37,504 nt of DNA from Oscillospiraceae bacterium (lineage in GTDB: Bacteria; Bacillota_A; Clostridia; Oscillospirales; Oscillospiraceae). The stretch is from assembly GCA_015068055.1 (NCBI GenBank), contig SVLG01000011.1, positions 1 to 37,504 on the forward strand. Direction: 5' to 3'. Shown here one piece after another: positions 1 to 8,259 of the stretch. The notes below the pieces were generated by a model, which saw only the letters and a program-made list of their open reading frames with translations, made no database searches and was not told where the DNA came from. The position numbers and the translations under genes were made by a program. The stretch's first letter is position 1; every line of letters begins with the position of its first letter.

Positions 1-280
1 TACTCTGACTGGGCCACTACGGTCATCGACGCCTCGGTTAAATCCATGTGGTATCGCTTCAGCCGCCGGGAAGACGATTACTGCATCGAGTGTTCCGCCG
101 ATGGAGAGAATTTTTCTCAGATGCGCATCTGTCATATGTGGCAGGGCGGCGGCAGAATCCGCTTTGGCATCTATGCCTGCTCCCCGGAGGATTCCTCCTT
201 GGGCGGGCTTTACGGACATGGCTCTGACGGAATGCCGCTGGCCGGCCCACGATGGTCAGGCACCGGACGAAAAGGGGTAA
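1..280 (+). pseudogene. DUF1349-family protein, C-terminal part, frameshifted
   Basis: The window opens inside a gene. Frame 1 reads a typical DUF1349 (concanavalin-like fold) C-terminal half: WYRFSRREDDYCIE, then an FSQMRICHMW segment and the family-typical FGIYACSPEDSS around 164-198. After that the frame becomes unlike the family. In frame 2, from about position 209, the sequence reads FTDMALTECRWPAHDG and stops at TAA 278-280, which looks like the natural C-terminus. One extra base (or two lost) between about 196 and 211 explains the switch. The biochemical role of DUF1349 proteins is not established. The frameshift is visible in the sequence; whether it is real or an assembly error is unknown. 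The 5' part lies outside the window. Confidence 0.7.
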
Positions 281-534
281 ATACCATGGTACATACTCCC
301 GGTAAAGGTGTCCGCAAAGAGCTGCCTTTTTGCGAAAGGTCATGCCGCTCTATTTTCGGCAGAGCTTCCGGACGACTCAGAAACGCTTTTTTGCTCCAAA
401 CTGAACGGATATAAACATGCAGGATCAGCGGAAATCAACCGCAGATCCCGGCAGCCCAACAGGGCCGGACGGATATGGTACGCAGCGAAAGCATGGGCAG
501 CGTTTCTCCTGACGGGGCTTTGCTGTCCCTGTTC
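281..534. other. Intergenic stretch, nothing recognised
   Basis: About 250 bases between the broken DUF1349 gene and the promoter of the broken DUF5131 gene. Short open frames occur on both strands, but none has a ribosome binding site or a recognisable protein sequence. It may contain unrecognised debris, since both neighbours are broken genes. Confidence 0.5.
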
Positions 535-563
535 TTGTAGCTGAAGCTTCTGCGTGGTATAAT
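535..563 (+). promoter_or_regulatory. Sigma-70-type promoter upstream of the DUF5131 remnant
   Basis: TTGTAG at 535-540, a 17-base spacer, and a perfect TATAAT at 558-563. It lies 32 bases before the ATG at 595. The promoter looks intact although the gene it serves is broken. Confidence 0.7.
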
Positions 564-594
564 ACAGCAAAGCCAACGGGGAGGGGGCGATCGT

Positions 595-1097
595 ATGCCG
601 ATGTGGAATCCATGGCGGGGCTGCAAAAAATGCAGCGACGGATGTCTGCACTGCTATATCCATAAGGGCGATGCCAAGCCGGGCTTGTGTATCTCGGCTT
701 TTCCACGGACTTCCTCATCGAGGAAGCGGACGAATGGCGCGGGGAATGCTGGGCCATGATCCGTGAGCGGCAGGACTGCCGCTTCCTTTTCCTCACCAAG
801 CGCATCGAGCGCTTGGAAGCCTGCCTCCCGGCTGACTGGGGCGAGGGCTACGAAAACGTTGTGGTGGGCTGCACGGTGGAAAATCAGCGCAATGCCGACC
901 GGAAGCTCCCGCTTTTTCAGTCGCTCCCCATCCGGCACCGCTGCATCACCGCCCAGCCTCTGCTGGAGCAGGTCTGCATGGAGCCGTATCTGGATGGCGT
1001 GGAGCTGGTGGTGGTCGGCGGGGAGTCCGACCGCTGTGCCCGGGACTTTGATTACGCCTGGGCGCTGGATATCCGGGAGCAGTGCGGGCGGAGATAA
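595..1097 (+). pseudogene. DUF5131 (phage Gp37/Gp68-like) gene with internal deletion
   Basis: The N-terminus from ATG 595 (preceded by a G-rich ribosome binding site) reads MPMWNPWRGCKKCSDGC then HCYIHKGDAK, the cysteine-rich start typical of DUF5131 proteins. At about 679-686 it jumps, in another frame, to LVYLGFSTDFLIEEADEW. The family body continues through FLFLTKRIERL, VVGCTVENQ, a QPLLE segment and VVVGGESD to a stop at 1095-1097. Family members normally carry about 35-40 residues between these two blocks and continue past REQC with a further histidine/cysteine segment. An internal, out-of-frame deletion and a lost C-terminus are therefore likely. The family's function is unclear; the Cys motif suggests a metal site. 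Family assignment is from memory of the motifs. Confidence 0.75.
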
Positions 1098-1132
1098 AAA
1101 GGCTTGAGGGGGAAAGGAGCTTTGCGTAATAA

Positions 1133-1169
1133 AATGAAAGAGTGAAAGCCTTGCTTTCACTCTTTCATT
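1133..1169. terminator. Bidirectional hairpin terminator
   Basis: A perfect 16-bp inverted repeat (1133-1148 with 1154-1169) around a 5-base loop, A-rich on the left and T-rich on the right. It overlaps the stop codon of the minus-strand oxidoreductase gene and also follows the plus-strand DUF5131 remnant, so it can end transcripts from both sides. Confidence 0.75.
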
Positions 1170-2470
1170 CTTTCCGTGGCGGGGTTATCGATGAGCTCGC
1201 CGTTTTGAGTAAAGCGGGAGCCATGGCAGGGGCAGTCCCAGGAATGCTCCTGCCGGTTGTATTTCAAAGCGCAGCCCATATGGGGGCAGCGGGGCAGCGT
1301 GGGCGTCAGCAGGTGGAGAGCCGACTCTGCGGCGTTGACCATAAGCTGCGGTCGGAGAATGCTGCGGCTGGGGGAGAAAAGCTCGGCATAGGGGTTATCC
1401 CGGCCCTGCACCAGATCGGTGAGGAGCGTGGCGGCCACCATGGCGGAGGTCATGCCCCATTTATTAAAGCCCGTGGCCACATAGAGATCCGGCGTTGCCC
1501 GGGAATAGCGCCCGATATACGGCACGCCGTCCAGCGTCATGCAGTCCTGTGTCGCCCAGCGGGCGGTGATCGTTGCCTCCGGGTAGTTCTCAGCGGCAAA
1601 GGCCTCCAACTCCCGCCAGCCGCCGCCCTTTTTCCCGCTGCGGTGACTGCCGCCGCCCAGCAGCAGCCGCTCCCCGTAGCTTCGGAAGGAAAGGCCTTTA
1701 TCGGATTCATCCACATACATACCCGGTACGTTGGGGGTGTTCTCCAGCGCCAGCACATAAGAGCGGTGCTGATAGAGCTTGAGGAAGTAACCGCCGTGCT
1801 TATTGAGAAAGGGGAAGTGGGTGGCTACGATGATCTTCTCCGCCCGGATAACGCCCCGGTCGGTGACGGCAGCGCCGGGGACAAGCTCCCGCACGCGGGT
1901 GTTTTCATGGATGGGGAGCCCCTGCGCGATGGCGGCGAGGAACTTCAGCGGATGGAACTGCGCCTGTCCCTCCAGACACACCGCTCCGGCGATGGGGAAG
2001 GGGAGGGGGAGCTCCGCAGCAAGGCTTGCGGCAGCTCCGATTTTCTGCAGCGCTTCCAGCTCGGTCTCGATTTTTTTCCGGTCGCAAAGGGAGTAGACGG
2101 CGGCGCTGCGCTCCTCAAAATCACAGTCGATATTTTTACAAAGGCTGCGGTATTTTTCCAGAGCCTGCTCATGGGCCTGCAGGTACAGCCGGGCCTTTTC
2201 CATGCCAAACTCCCGGATCAGCTTATCGTAGAGGAGGCCGTGCTGTGCGGTAATTTTGGCGGTGGTGTTTTTGCTGATGCCGCCGCCGATGTGCTCTGCT
2301 TCCACCAGAAGGCAGTCCACCCCGGCGCTGCGCAGCGTGTGGGCGCAGAGAAGCCCCGCCATGCCGCCGCCGATGATCAGCACATCCGTTTGGGCATCCC
2401 CCGGCAGCGCCTCAAAGCGGGGGAGAGCGGCGGTGGCTGACCATATGGAACGGGTGCGAGTTTCGTTCAT
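1157..2470 (-). CDS. FAD-dependent oxidoreductase with C-terminal Rieske [2Fe-2S] domain
   Basis: 437 residues from the ATG at 2470, chosen because an AGGTGA ribosome binding site lies just upstream; a longer open frame has no such site. The N-terminal half is a DAO/glycine-oxidase-like flavoprotein: a Rossmann FAD motif IIGGGMAG (residues 32-39), a VEAEHIGGG turn and a late ATGFNKWGMTSAMVAA segment near the flavin. The last 45 residues are a Rieske domain: CPHMGC (C395, H397) and CPCHGS (C413, H416) supply the four cluster ligands. Proteins of this arrangement are cytoplasmic redox enzymes of mostly unknown substrate. The amino-acid-oxidase-like fold suggests an amine or hydroxy-acid substrate, but this is inference. 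The gene ends in the shared terminator and has no operon partner. Confidence 0.9.
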   Translation of the reverse strand: MNETRTRSIWSATAALPRFEALPGDAQTDVLIIGGGMAGLLCAHTLRSAGVDCLLVEAEHIGGGISKNTTAKITAQHGLLYDKLIREFGMEKARLYLQAHEQALEKYRSLCKNIDCDFEERSAAVYSLCDRKKIETELEALQKIGAAASLAAELPLPFPIAGAVCLEGQAQFHPLKFLAAIAQGLPIHENTRVRELVPGAAVTDRGVIRAEKIIVATHFPFLNKHGGYFLKLYQHRSYVLALENTPNVPGMYVDESDKGLSFRSYGERLLLGGGSHRSGKKGGGWRELEAFAAENYPEATITARWATQDCMTLDGVPYIGRYSRATPDLYVATGFNKWGMTSAMVAATLLTDLVQGRDNPYAELFSPSRSILRPQLMVNAAESALHLLTPTLPRCPHMGCALKYNRQEHSWDCPCHGSRFTQNGELIDNPATERMKE

Positions 2471-2543
2471 TGAAATCACCTCAAAAAACAGCATACCCTG
2501 TGCCGCCTTTGGTATACAGGCAGCGCAGGGCATCTCCGGCAGA

Positions 2544-2819
2544 TTATTGGAGAGCTTCCTTCAACTGAAGGATTCTGTTTTCTATCTCCGTTATAATTTT
2601 CCTGAACTCCTCATCGGATTTTCCTGTGGGGTCCTCCAGCCCCCAGTCCTCCCGGTGGGAGCAGGGCAGGGCAGGACACTGCACATTGCAGCCCATGGTG
2701 ATGACCACATCCACTTCCGGGATTTGGGACAGGAGCTTGCTGTACTGCTTCGCTTCCATGTCGATGCCATGCAGCTCTTTCATCAGCCGGATGGCATCCG
2801 GATTTATCTTTTTTATATA
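2544..2819 (-). pseudogene. arsC: Arsenate reductase ArsC (LMW-phosphatase type), 5'-truncated
   Basis: The frame reads INPDAIRLMKELHGIDME, then a VDVVITMGCNVQCPALPC segment and REDWGLEDPTGKSDEEF, about 91 residues matching the C-terminal two thirds of thioredoxin-coupled arsenate reductases. The resolving cysteines of GCNVQCPALPC are present. The N-terminal P-loop (a CX5R motif that holds the nucleophilic Cys) is missing: upstream of 2819 there are two in-frame stop codons and unrelated sequence. An internal ATG at 2783 could give a shorter protein, but it would lack the catalytic loop. I read this as the remnant of an arsenic-resistance gene. Confidence 0.8.
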
Positions 2820-2921
2820 CTACTATACGGCGATCCAAACGGCAAGCGCAGACCCGGCGGGATCATTCGTCTGTGCAGTAAGGGGGGATAAGACCCGTCA
2901 TTCCTGCATCCTTTTCTATAC

Positions 2922-5222
2922 TCAGTTGTCGGTCAGCTGCTCCTTCGCCTGACGGACCGTGTCCCGGGTGATGGCATCGTCGTAAACGGTTATGCTGCAG
3001 CTCTGCGGATCGTCTCCGAAGAGCTCCCGGTATTCTGCGTAGAAATATACGGGACTGCCACTGGTATTGAAGCGATAGGTCAGCTGGGCGCTCTGCTCGT
3101 TTTCGTCTTCCGTTTTCCAACTCAGGACAAAACGAACCATATCCCGGCTGATATGGCCGACACCCTCCGGGAAGGAGACTTGCCTGTTGCTGCGGCTGAA
3201 GAACGCCCAGGCTGCATCTTCCGGGAAAATAAACTCTTCCGCATCTGTGGGATTGCACGCATACTCATCCTCATAACGGAGGATCTCCCGGCTGCGCCCA
3301 TCCGAGAACGCAACCCTGTAATGGATGATGTCCCAGCTTTTAATATTGTCCACGCTGCCGTAGCAGGTTTCCACAGCAGCCATGGTTTTCTGTGATTGGG
3401 CATCCAACGGAGCGGTGAGTTCAAATGCGGCGTGGATCTTTCCTTTCTTTGGCGGCTGAGTCTCCCCGTCGCGGTACTCGATTACCTTGCCGATGCGGTA
3501 CATACCGGGGGTGAGCTGCCCATAGAGGGGTGTCCAGTCGATGTACTCCAGGGACGTGTCCCGGGTAATGGGGATGGGCTCCGGGGCCCAGTGTGGCTCT
3601 GCGGCCATGGGGACCAAGGCCCAGCCTTCGCCGACCTTGCGCTCAAGCCAGTATTCCTCCGTGGTGCTCAGCTGACCGGGCCCGCCGGTTTTCCGCCGGA
3701 GAGATACCTCCGTGCCGGAAGCTGAGTGCCGCTTATCACCCGCTCGAAATTCCACCCCCCAGCTGATTATTTCGTCCTCGTAAGCCATTTCTTCGGGGGA
3801 TATGGCTCCCTTGTCAGGGGTGCCGGTCAGGACCTCAAAGCGCTGTGCGGGAGAAAACGGCGTGGGGATAAGCCGGATGCGATCAGCCCCTTCGTATGGA
3901 GGGTTGTCGATCTGAAGAACGTTAATGGTGCTTGTCCCATGCAAATAGATGCACTTCACTTGAGATGTCCGGGTTGAACCCTCCTCGTCTTCCCATTCGA
4001 CGTCAAAGAGAACGGCTTCTCCCTGATTGCTTTTACTGACTCCCTTATATGTGGCCTTTTCAGGATCCCAACGGAAAATATCCAGCCATTGAGCAAAGTC
4101 TTCGTCCTGCCCGGTGGTCTCCACCCATGAGCTGGATTGCCGGTCATAGAGCTTTCCGCCCAGCATCATGCGACCGAAGGCTTCGCTTCCGTCTGTGGGT
4201 ACGCAGTTCCACATGGTATCCTCGCCCACTTTCAAAAGCTCGGTAAGAAATATCTGTTGTCCGCCGGGGGCATCGGCGGATATGGCGATATTGAACGCTT
4301 CCGCGTGGAGAAGGGCATTCAGATCCGCATAACACTTTTTCACCAGCTCACGCTGAGCTGTGGTTTCCGGGTCGGGCACCTCCGCCGCGGGTGCGGGAGG
4401 ACTCGTCAGCAGGCAGAGAGCCACAAAGAACAGCGCCAGCACACCCGATGTCCCGCCCAGGAACCCGGGCTTTTTATAGCGCAGAATAGAGAGAATTCGC
4501 TGCCGGACGCTGACTTCGCCAAAGGCCACGGGGCTGGCTGCGTGGTGCATTTGCCGGCTGCTGCAGGCAAGGAGCGCTTCTGAGTAGGACTTGCGCTCCT
4601 CCAGCTCCATAAACTGCACCACCCGCTCGTCGCAGGCTACCTCAATATCCCGGCAGAGCATCATATAGGCTACCCATACCAGCGGATTGAACCAGTGGAG
4701 GGCCAGCGCCAGAAAACCGATCATCTTGATCCAGTGGTCGCCCTTGTCCAGATGGGTGCGCTCATGGGCCAGAATATGCTGGCGGTTCTGTGCGTCCATA
4801 CCCGTGGGAATGTAGATTTTCGGCTGGATGAAGCCCAGAATAAAGGCCGTGTCCAGCCCCTCGCATTCCCAACCACCGCTGATACGGACAGCGTGACGCA
4901 CCCGGGAGCGTAGACGCCGATAGGAAACAACGCTGTAGACAGCAAAGGCGCAGGCTACTGCCAGCCACAGCCAGGGGAGAAGAGGCGCATTCCGCAGATC
5001 GGCCAGAAAGCCCGTCGGAAGGGGCCACTCCGGCTGCAGACTCAGCTCGCTGCGCAGTTCCAGCGGCAGCAGCAGGCGAAGGCCCGCCAGCAGCCAGAGA
5101 AAGCAGATGTACTTTCTGGGTGTTCTGCGCAGCACGAGCCGTAAAAACATGACCGCCAGAATCGCGATGCTGCCGTGGAAACTGGCTGTCAGCAGATTTT
5201 CCAGAAATCCCAGCATGGTCAT
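2922..5222 (-). CDS. BlaR1/MecR1-like M56 membrane metallopeptidase sensor
   Basis: 766 residues. The N-terminal third is a multi-pass M56 peptidase: hydrophobic segments near residues 10-30, 38-54, 80-100 and 165-190, with zinc motif HERTH (H153, E154, H157) and a downstream RDIEVACDE (E194) as third ligand. A further membrane segment near 250-270 leads to a large extracytoplasmic part. That part is not a penicillin-binding domain. It contains an Ig-like segment (YWLERKVGEGW, then DWTPLYGQLTPGMYRIGKV) and a C-terminal region I do not recognise. Family knowledge: M56 sensors cleave the BlaI/MecI-type repressor encoded beside them when a signal is bound outside. The start overlaps the stop of the upstream blaI-like gene by 4 bases (ATGA). 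The signal is unknown; beta-lactam is not implied, because the transpeptidase domain is absent. Confidence 0.88.
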   Translation of the reverse strand: MTMLGFLENLLTASFHGSIAILAVMFLRLVLRRTPRKYICFLWLLAGLRLLLPLELRSELSLQPEWPLPTGFLADLRNAPLLPWLWLAVACAFAVYSVVSYRRLRSRVRHAVRISGGWECEGLDTAFILGFIQPKIYIPTGMDAQNRQHILAHERTHLDKGDHWIKMIGFLALALHWFNPLVWVAYMMLCRDIEVACDERVVQFMELEERKSYSEALLACSSRQMHHAASPVAFGEVSVRQRILSILRYKKPGFLGGTSGVLALFFVALCLLTSPPAPAAEVPDPETTAQRELVKKCYADLNALLHAEAFNIAISADAPGGQQIFLTELLKVGEDTMWNCVPTDGSEAFGRMMLGGKLYDRQSSSWVETTGQDEDFAQWLDIFRWDPEKATYKGVSKSNQGEAVLFDVEWEDEEGSTRTSQVKCIYLHGTSTINVLQIDNPPYEGADRIRLIPTPFSPAQRFEVLTGTPDKGAISPEEMAYEDEIISWGVEFRAGDKRHSASGTEVSLRRKTGGPGQLSTTEEYWLERKVGEGWALVPMAAEPHWAPEPIPITRDTSLEYIDWTPLYGQLTPGMYRIGKVIEYRDGETQPPKKGKIHAAFELTAPLDAQSQKTMAAVETCYGSVDNIKSWDIIHYRVAFSDGRSREILRYEDEYACNPTDAEEFIFPEDAAWAFFSRSNRQVSFPEGVGHISRDMVRFVLSWKTEDENEQSAQLTYRFNTSGSPVYFYAEYRELFGDDPQSCSITVYDDAITRDTVRQAKEQLTDN

Positions 5223-5581
5223 TCCTCCTCGTAGCGGTCGATCAGGGCCCTCAGTTGATCGACTTCGGCCCTTGACAGCTTCCGACTTCTGGAAAAAGCG
5301 GCAATAAAAGCGGGGAGGGAGCCTTCAAAAGTCTCCTCCATCATTTCTTCCAGCCGGGAAATCTGGGCTTCCTCCTTGGACACAAGGGAACGGACGATGG
5401 TGTTTTCGTTTTTCAGAACACCACGCTCCGAGAGTCGGCGGATTACCGTGTAGGTTGTGGCCTTGCTCCAGCCGAGCTTGTCTTTGCAAAGTGCCACCAG
5501 CCTGCCGGAACTGACCGGCTCGTGTTCCCACATAATGAGACAGAATCGATATTCGCTTTCAAAAATCGCAGGAGTTTCCAT
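5219..5581 (-). CDS. BlaI/MecI/CopY-family transcriptional repressor
   Basis: 120 residues with the winged-helix of the BlaI family: ESEYRFCLIMWEHEPV, then KDKLGWSKATTYTVIRRLSERG as recognition region (about residues 35-56), and a C-terminal helical dimerisation part ending in DQLRALIDRYEEE. The usual length is 120-130, so it looks complete. It sits directly upstream of the M56 sensor gene with a 4-base overlap, the standard repressor-sensor pair. Two inverted repeats overlap its own promoter, so it most likely represses this operon and is inactivated by M56-dependent cleavage. Other targets are not visible in the window. Confidence 0.92.
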   Translation of the reverse strand: METPAIFESEYRFCLIMWEHEPVSSGRLVALCKDKLGWSKATTYTVIRRLSERGVLKNENTIVRSLVSKEEAQISRLEEMMEETFEGSLPAFIAAFSRSRKLSRAEVDQLRALIDRYEEE

Positions 5582-5598
5582 CTGCTATCCCTCCGACG

Positions 5599-5642
5599 GT
5601 TTAATGGATTAAACTTATCGGAATTAGTTTAACAGATTAAAC
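5599..5642. promoter_or_regulatory. Two BlaI-type operators
   Basis: A perfect 16-bp palindrome GTTTAATGGATTAAAC (5599-5614) and a near-copy GTTTAACAGATTAAAC (5627-5642, one mismatch) lie 28 bases apart centre to centre. One covers the region just downstream of the minus-strand -10 box, the other its spacer. Spacing and placement fit two repressor dimers on one face of the DNA. Confidence 0.8.
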
Positions 5643-5654
5643 CGGCTGTGTCAA
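5626..5654 (-). promoter_or_regulatory. Promoter of the blaI-M56 operon
   Basis: On the minus strand TTGACA (5654-5649), a 17-base spacer and TAAACT (5631-5626). The spacer and -10 box lie inside the second palindrome, so repressor binding would block RNA polymerase. Confidence 0.75.
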
Positions 5655-5703
5655 GAAAAAACGGCCCGGAGCCCCATATGGAGTTTCGTTTCTCTGTTCC
5701 TGC

Positions 5704-5731
5704 TTGCAAATTAACACGGCTTGCATATAAT
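5704..5731 (+). promoter_or_regulatory. Promoter of the lipid-kinase/hydrolase pair
   Basis: TTGCAA at 5704-5709, a 16-base spacer and TATAAT at 5726-5731, 42 bases before the start codon at 5773. Confidence 0.65.
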
Positions 5732-5772
5732 GATATCTAATGTCAGATGTTGGGTCAACATGGGAGGTTTGT

Positions 5773-6486
5773 ATGCGAGAGTTCTTATACGGTGCCGGAG
5801 TTGTATGCATCTATTTTGCGCTGGCTGCTTCCGTTGCGCTCCTGTCCAGAAAGTGGATCCGAATACCGGACGAACTGTTCCGGAAAATACTGCACTTTAT
5901 TCTGCTGTTTTCCTATATCCCGTTTGCCTTTGCTTTTGAAACATGGTGGCGCTCTGTGCTGCTGACCGTTGCGCTGGAGCTTTTGATCTATCCTGCTCTG
6001 GCACTGGCGGAAAGACTGCCGATGTTTTCTGCTTTCGTAACCGAGCGGAAACATGGAGAGTTCAAACAGAGCATGCTGCTGGCGTTTACCATGCTGGCGG
6101 TTTGCAACACAGTCTGCTGGGGCGTGCTGGGAGATAAGTATTTGGGCCTTGCCTGTATGTATGCCTGGGGCGTGGGGGATGCCTTTGCCGCGCTGATCGG
6201 AAAGCCGTTCGGCAGGCATAAAATCAACTGGAAATACGCAGACAAACACAAAAGCGTGGAAGGTTCGTCGGCCATGTTTCTGGCCTCTGCCATTGCCGTT
6301 GCCTGTGTTCTGCTGGCCCACAACCATCTGACCCTCCCGGCCTACATAGTGATTCCTGTTGCCGGTGCCGGTATAGCCACACTAGTGGAGATGGTCACCA
6401 AGGATGGGCGGGATACGATCTACTGTCCTGCGGCTGCGATGATGGTCATGCTTCCGTTGATGGATCTGTTTGGAGGTCTTGCATGA
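5773..6486 (+). CDS. DGK1/VTE5/SEC59-like membrane lipid or polyprenol kinase
   Basis: 237 residues from the ATG at 5773, chosen for the GGGAGG just upstream rather than an in-frame ATG 33 bases earlier. The protein is almost wholly membrane-embedded, with six or seven hydrophobic segments. The family block is WGVGDAFAALIGKPFGRHKI (about residues 134-153), followed by KSVEGSSAMFLAS (about 161-173), the CTP-binding signature of dolichol/phytol/diacylglycerol kinases. KILHF near residue 38 fits the same family. The expected reaction is CTP-dependent phosphorylation of a lipid alcohol, but the substrate cannot be deduced. It overlaps the next gene by 4 bases (ATGA), so the two are translationally coupled and probably act on the same lipid. 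Confidence 0.8.
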   Translation: MREFLYGAGVVCIYFALAASVALLSRKWIRIPDELFRKILHFILLFSYIPFAFAFETWWRSVLLTVALELLIYPALALAERLPMFSAFVTERKHGEFKQSMLLAFTMLAVCNTVCWGVLGDKYLGLACMYAWGVGDAFAALIGKPFGRHKINWKYADKHKSVEGSSAMFLASAIAVACVLLAHNHLTLPAYIVIPVAGAGIATLVEMVTKDGRDTIYCPAAAMMVMLPLMDLFGGLA

Positions 6487-8021
6487 GCGATAAAAAAACC
6501 GGAACCAAGACACTTCTGATGTCCGTCCTTATGAGCGCGCCCGGTCCGCTGGTTGTTGGTCTGGGGCTTTTGGCCGGCCAAAGTTCCACCCAGATCGCGG
6601 ATTTTGTCCGAAGAAGCTCGGAGCTGCTTGCCATTATCATGGCCTTTGCAGTATATCAGATCACCACCAGGAACGGCTCCACGGACGAGAAGCGAAAAGC
6701 AAAGCTTGAGCGGATCTCCAATATCTTTGTGGGCGCTATGATGTGCCTTGGCGGCAGCTTTATGGTTCTGCTGGCCTTTCTATCGGATACGACGGACAAG
6801 GGGAATGTGATCCCCGGCCTGTCCATTGCTCTTATGGGTGTCATCGCCAATACCCTCTTTTGGCGCAAGTATACAAAGCTGAACAGGGCGGATCCCAACG
6901 CCATTCTTGCGGTGCAGGCAAGACTGTACCGGGCGAAAAGTCTGGTGGATTGCTGCGTGACCATGGCGCTGCTGTCCGTGGCCATCGCAGCGCAATCGCC
7001 GGTTTCTGTCTGGCTGGATTTCATCGGCTCTGTCATCGTTGCGGTTTATCTTGTCTGCTGCGGTGTTCAAACGATTTGGGAATCGGTGAGAAAATATAAT
7101 ATCAAAAATGAGTTTTTCCCATGGAATCTTTTCGCGCCGCCCATCAGCGAGGGGTTTCTGGCCATGTCCGTTCCCCACATGAAGCCGCCCAGGGCCCTTT
7201 GGCGGGATGCGGAACTGGATGTGAGTACACACAAAATCGCCGGTTATGACGGTAAAGAGATATCCTGCTTCCTTCTCTCTCCCGTGAGACTCCCGGAGAA
7301 AGCACCCGGTCTGATCTATCTCCATGGCGGCGGCTTTGTGCTGGAGGCGGCGGGCTACCATTACAGAAATGCCATGCGTTATGCCAAAGAAGTGGGCTGC
7401 AGGGTCGTATTTCCCCAGTACCGACTGGCACCGAGGCATCCCCATCCCGTGTTCTTTGAAGACTGCTATGCGGCCATGTGCTATGTCTATGACAACGCAG
7501 ATGCACTGGGTATTGATGTTGACCGCCTTGGCGTTGGCGGGGACAGCGCCGGCTCAACGCTGGCGGCGGGTGTTTGCAGGATGGCCAAAGAGCGTAAACA
7601 CCCGGTGAAGTTCCGCTTCCAGATGCTCCTGTATCCGTTTCTGGATGCCAGAAACGAAAGCGAGTCCGCCAGACGTTTCACCGACACGCCCATGTGGAAT
7701 TCCACTCTGTCCGACCGGATCGGGCCGATGACGAAGGTGGATAAAACCCATCCCAACTATGTCTGGTATTCACCCGTGGAAGCGGAGGATTTTGACGGTC
7801 TTCCCCCTGCCTATATCGAAACGGCAGAATTTGACTGTCTGCACGATGATGGAATTTTGTATGGGCGTCTTTTGGCAGGGGCCGGCGTTTCCGTGACGGT
7901 AAACGAAACGGCGGGTACGATGCATGGCTTTGACATTGCCGAAAAGGCCCCCACCACGCTGGCTGCCATGGCCGCGCGGATCGCCTTTATGAAACGCCTG
8001 CTATCATGCAGCGACCGATAA
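6483..8021 (+). CDS. Fusion: CDF-like membrane domain plus alpha/beta hydrolase (HSL family)
   Basis: 512 residues. Residues 1-205 form a multi-pass membrane domain with the layout of a cation diffusion facilitator, but its metal site looks degenerate. By eye D40 and D156 are kept, while the two other site-A ligands (His/Asp in the family) are R44 and K152. Residues 230-512 are a hormone-sensitive-lipase-type hydrolase: oxyanion motif HGGGF (281-285), nucleophile elbow GDSAG (Ser355), Asp near 451 in AEFDCLHDDG, and His481 in MHGF. The soluble hydrolase is thus tethered to the membrane face. Coupled to a lipid-kinase gene, it may deacylate a membrane lipid (inference). No in-frame stop or frame change separates the domains, so this is a genuine single reading frame. 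Confidence 0.82.
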   Translation: MSDKKTGTKTLLMSVLMSAPGPLVVGLGLLAGQSSTQIADFVRRSSELLAIIMAFAVYQITTRNGSTDEKRKAKLERISNIFVGAMMCLGGSFMVLLAFLSDTTDKGNVIPGLSIALMGVIANTLFWRKYTKLNRADPNAILAVQARLYRAKSLVDCCVTMALLSVAIAAQSPVSVWLDFIGSVIVAVYLVCCGVQTIWESVRKYNIKNEFFPWNLFAPPISEGFLAMSVPHMKPPRALWRDAELDVSTHKIAGYDGKEISCFLLSPVRLPEKAPGLIYLHGGGFVLEAAGYHYRNAMRYAKEVGCRVVFPQYRLAPRHPHPVFFEDCYAAMCYVYDNADALGIDVDRLGVGGDSAGSTLAAGVCRMAKERKHPVKFRFQMLLYPFLDARNESESARRFTDTPMWNSTLSDRIGPMTKVDKTHPNYVWYSPVEAEDFDGLPPAYIETAEFDCLHDDGILYGRLLAGAGVSVTVNETAGTMHGFDIAEKAPTTLAAMAARIAFMKRLLSCSDR

Positions 8022-8061
8022 GAGGGCGATCGGAGGAGCTTTTCTGAATGGAAGAAGAAAT

Positions 8062-8182
8062 ATGTTAAAAACCGTTGACTTTTATTATTTCAGCCCCACG
8101 GGCGGCACGAAAAAACGGGGGAGGCTTTAGCCGCCGGACTGGCAGAGACTGTATGGGAGGTCAATTTGGCCGGGAAAACGGG
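8062..8182 (+). pseudogene. Flavodoxin-domain (EFR1-type) N-terminal remnant, frameshifted
   Basis: From ATG 8062 the frame reads MLKTVDFYYFSPTGGTKK and then hits a stop at 8128-8130. If one base is added to the A-run at 8110-8115, the frame continues TGEALAAGLAETVWEVNLAG, the normal sequence after the FMN-binding SPTGGT loop of EFR1-family flavodoxin-ferredoxin proteins. Homology fades by about 8182, so only the first 40 or so residues survive. It is a remnant with a homopolymer frameshift and a lost 3' part. Confidence 0.7.
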
Positions 8183-8259
8183 TTTTACATATATAATATC
8201 ATCTAATATCGACGCCGTTTTTCGGTGCCGAATTTGGCAAGGGAAAGGAGATGCTGAAT

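Noticed and set aside
1142..2440. A 432-codon plus-strand open frame
   Set aside because: It is antisense to the FAD/Rieske oxidoreductase, whose motifs are unambiguous.
5785..6327. Minus-strand open frames opposite the lipid-kinase gene
   Set aside because: They have no ribosome binding site or family resemblance, while the plus strand carries clear family motifs.
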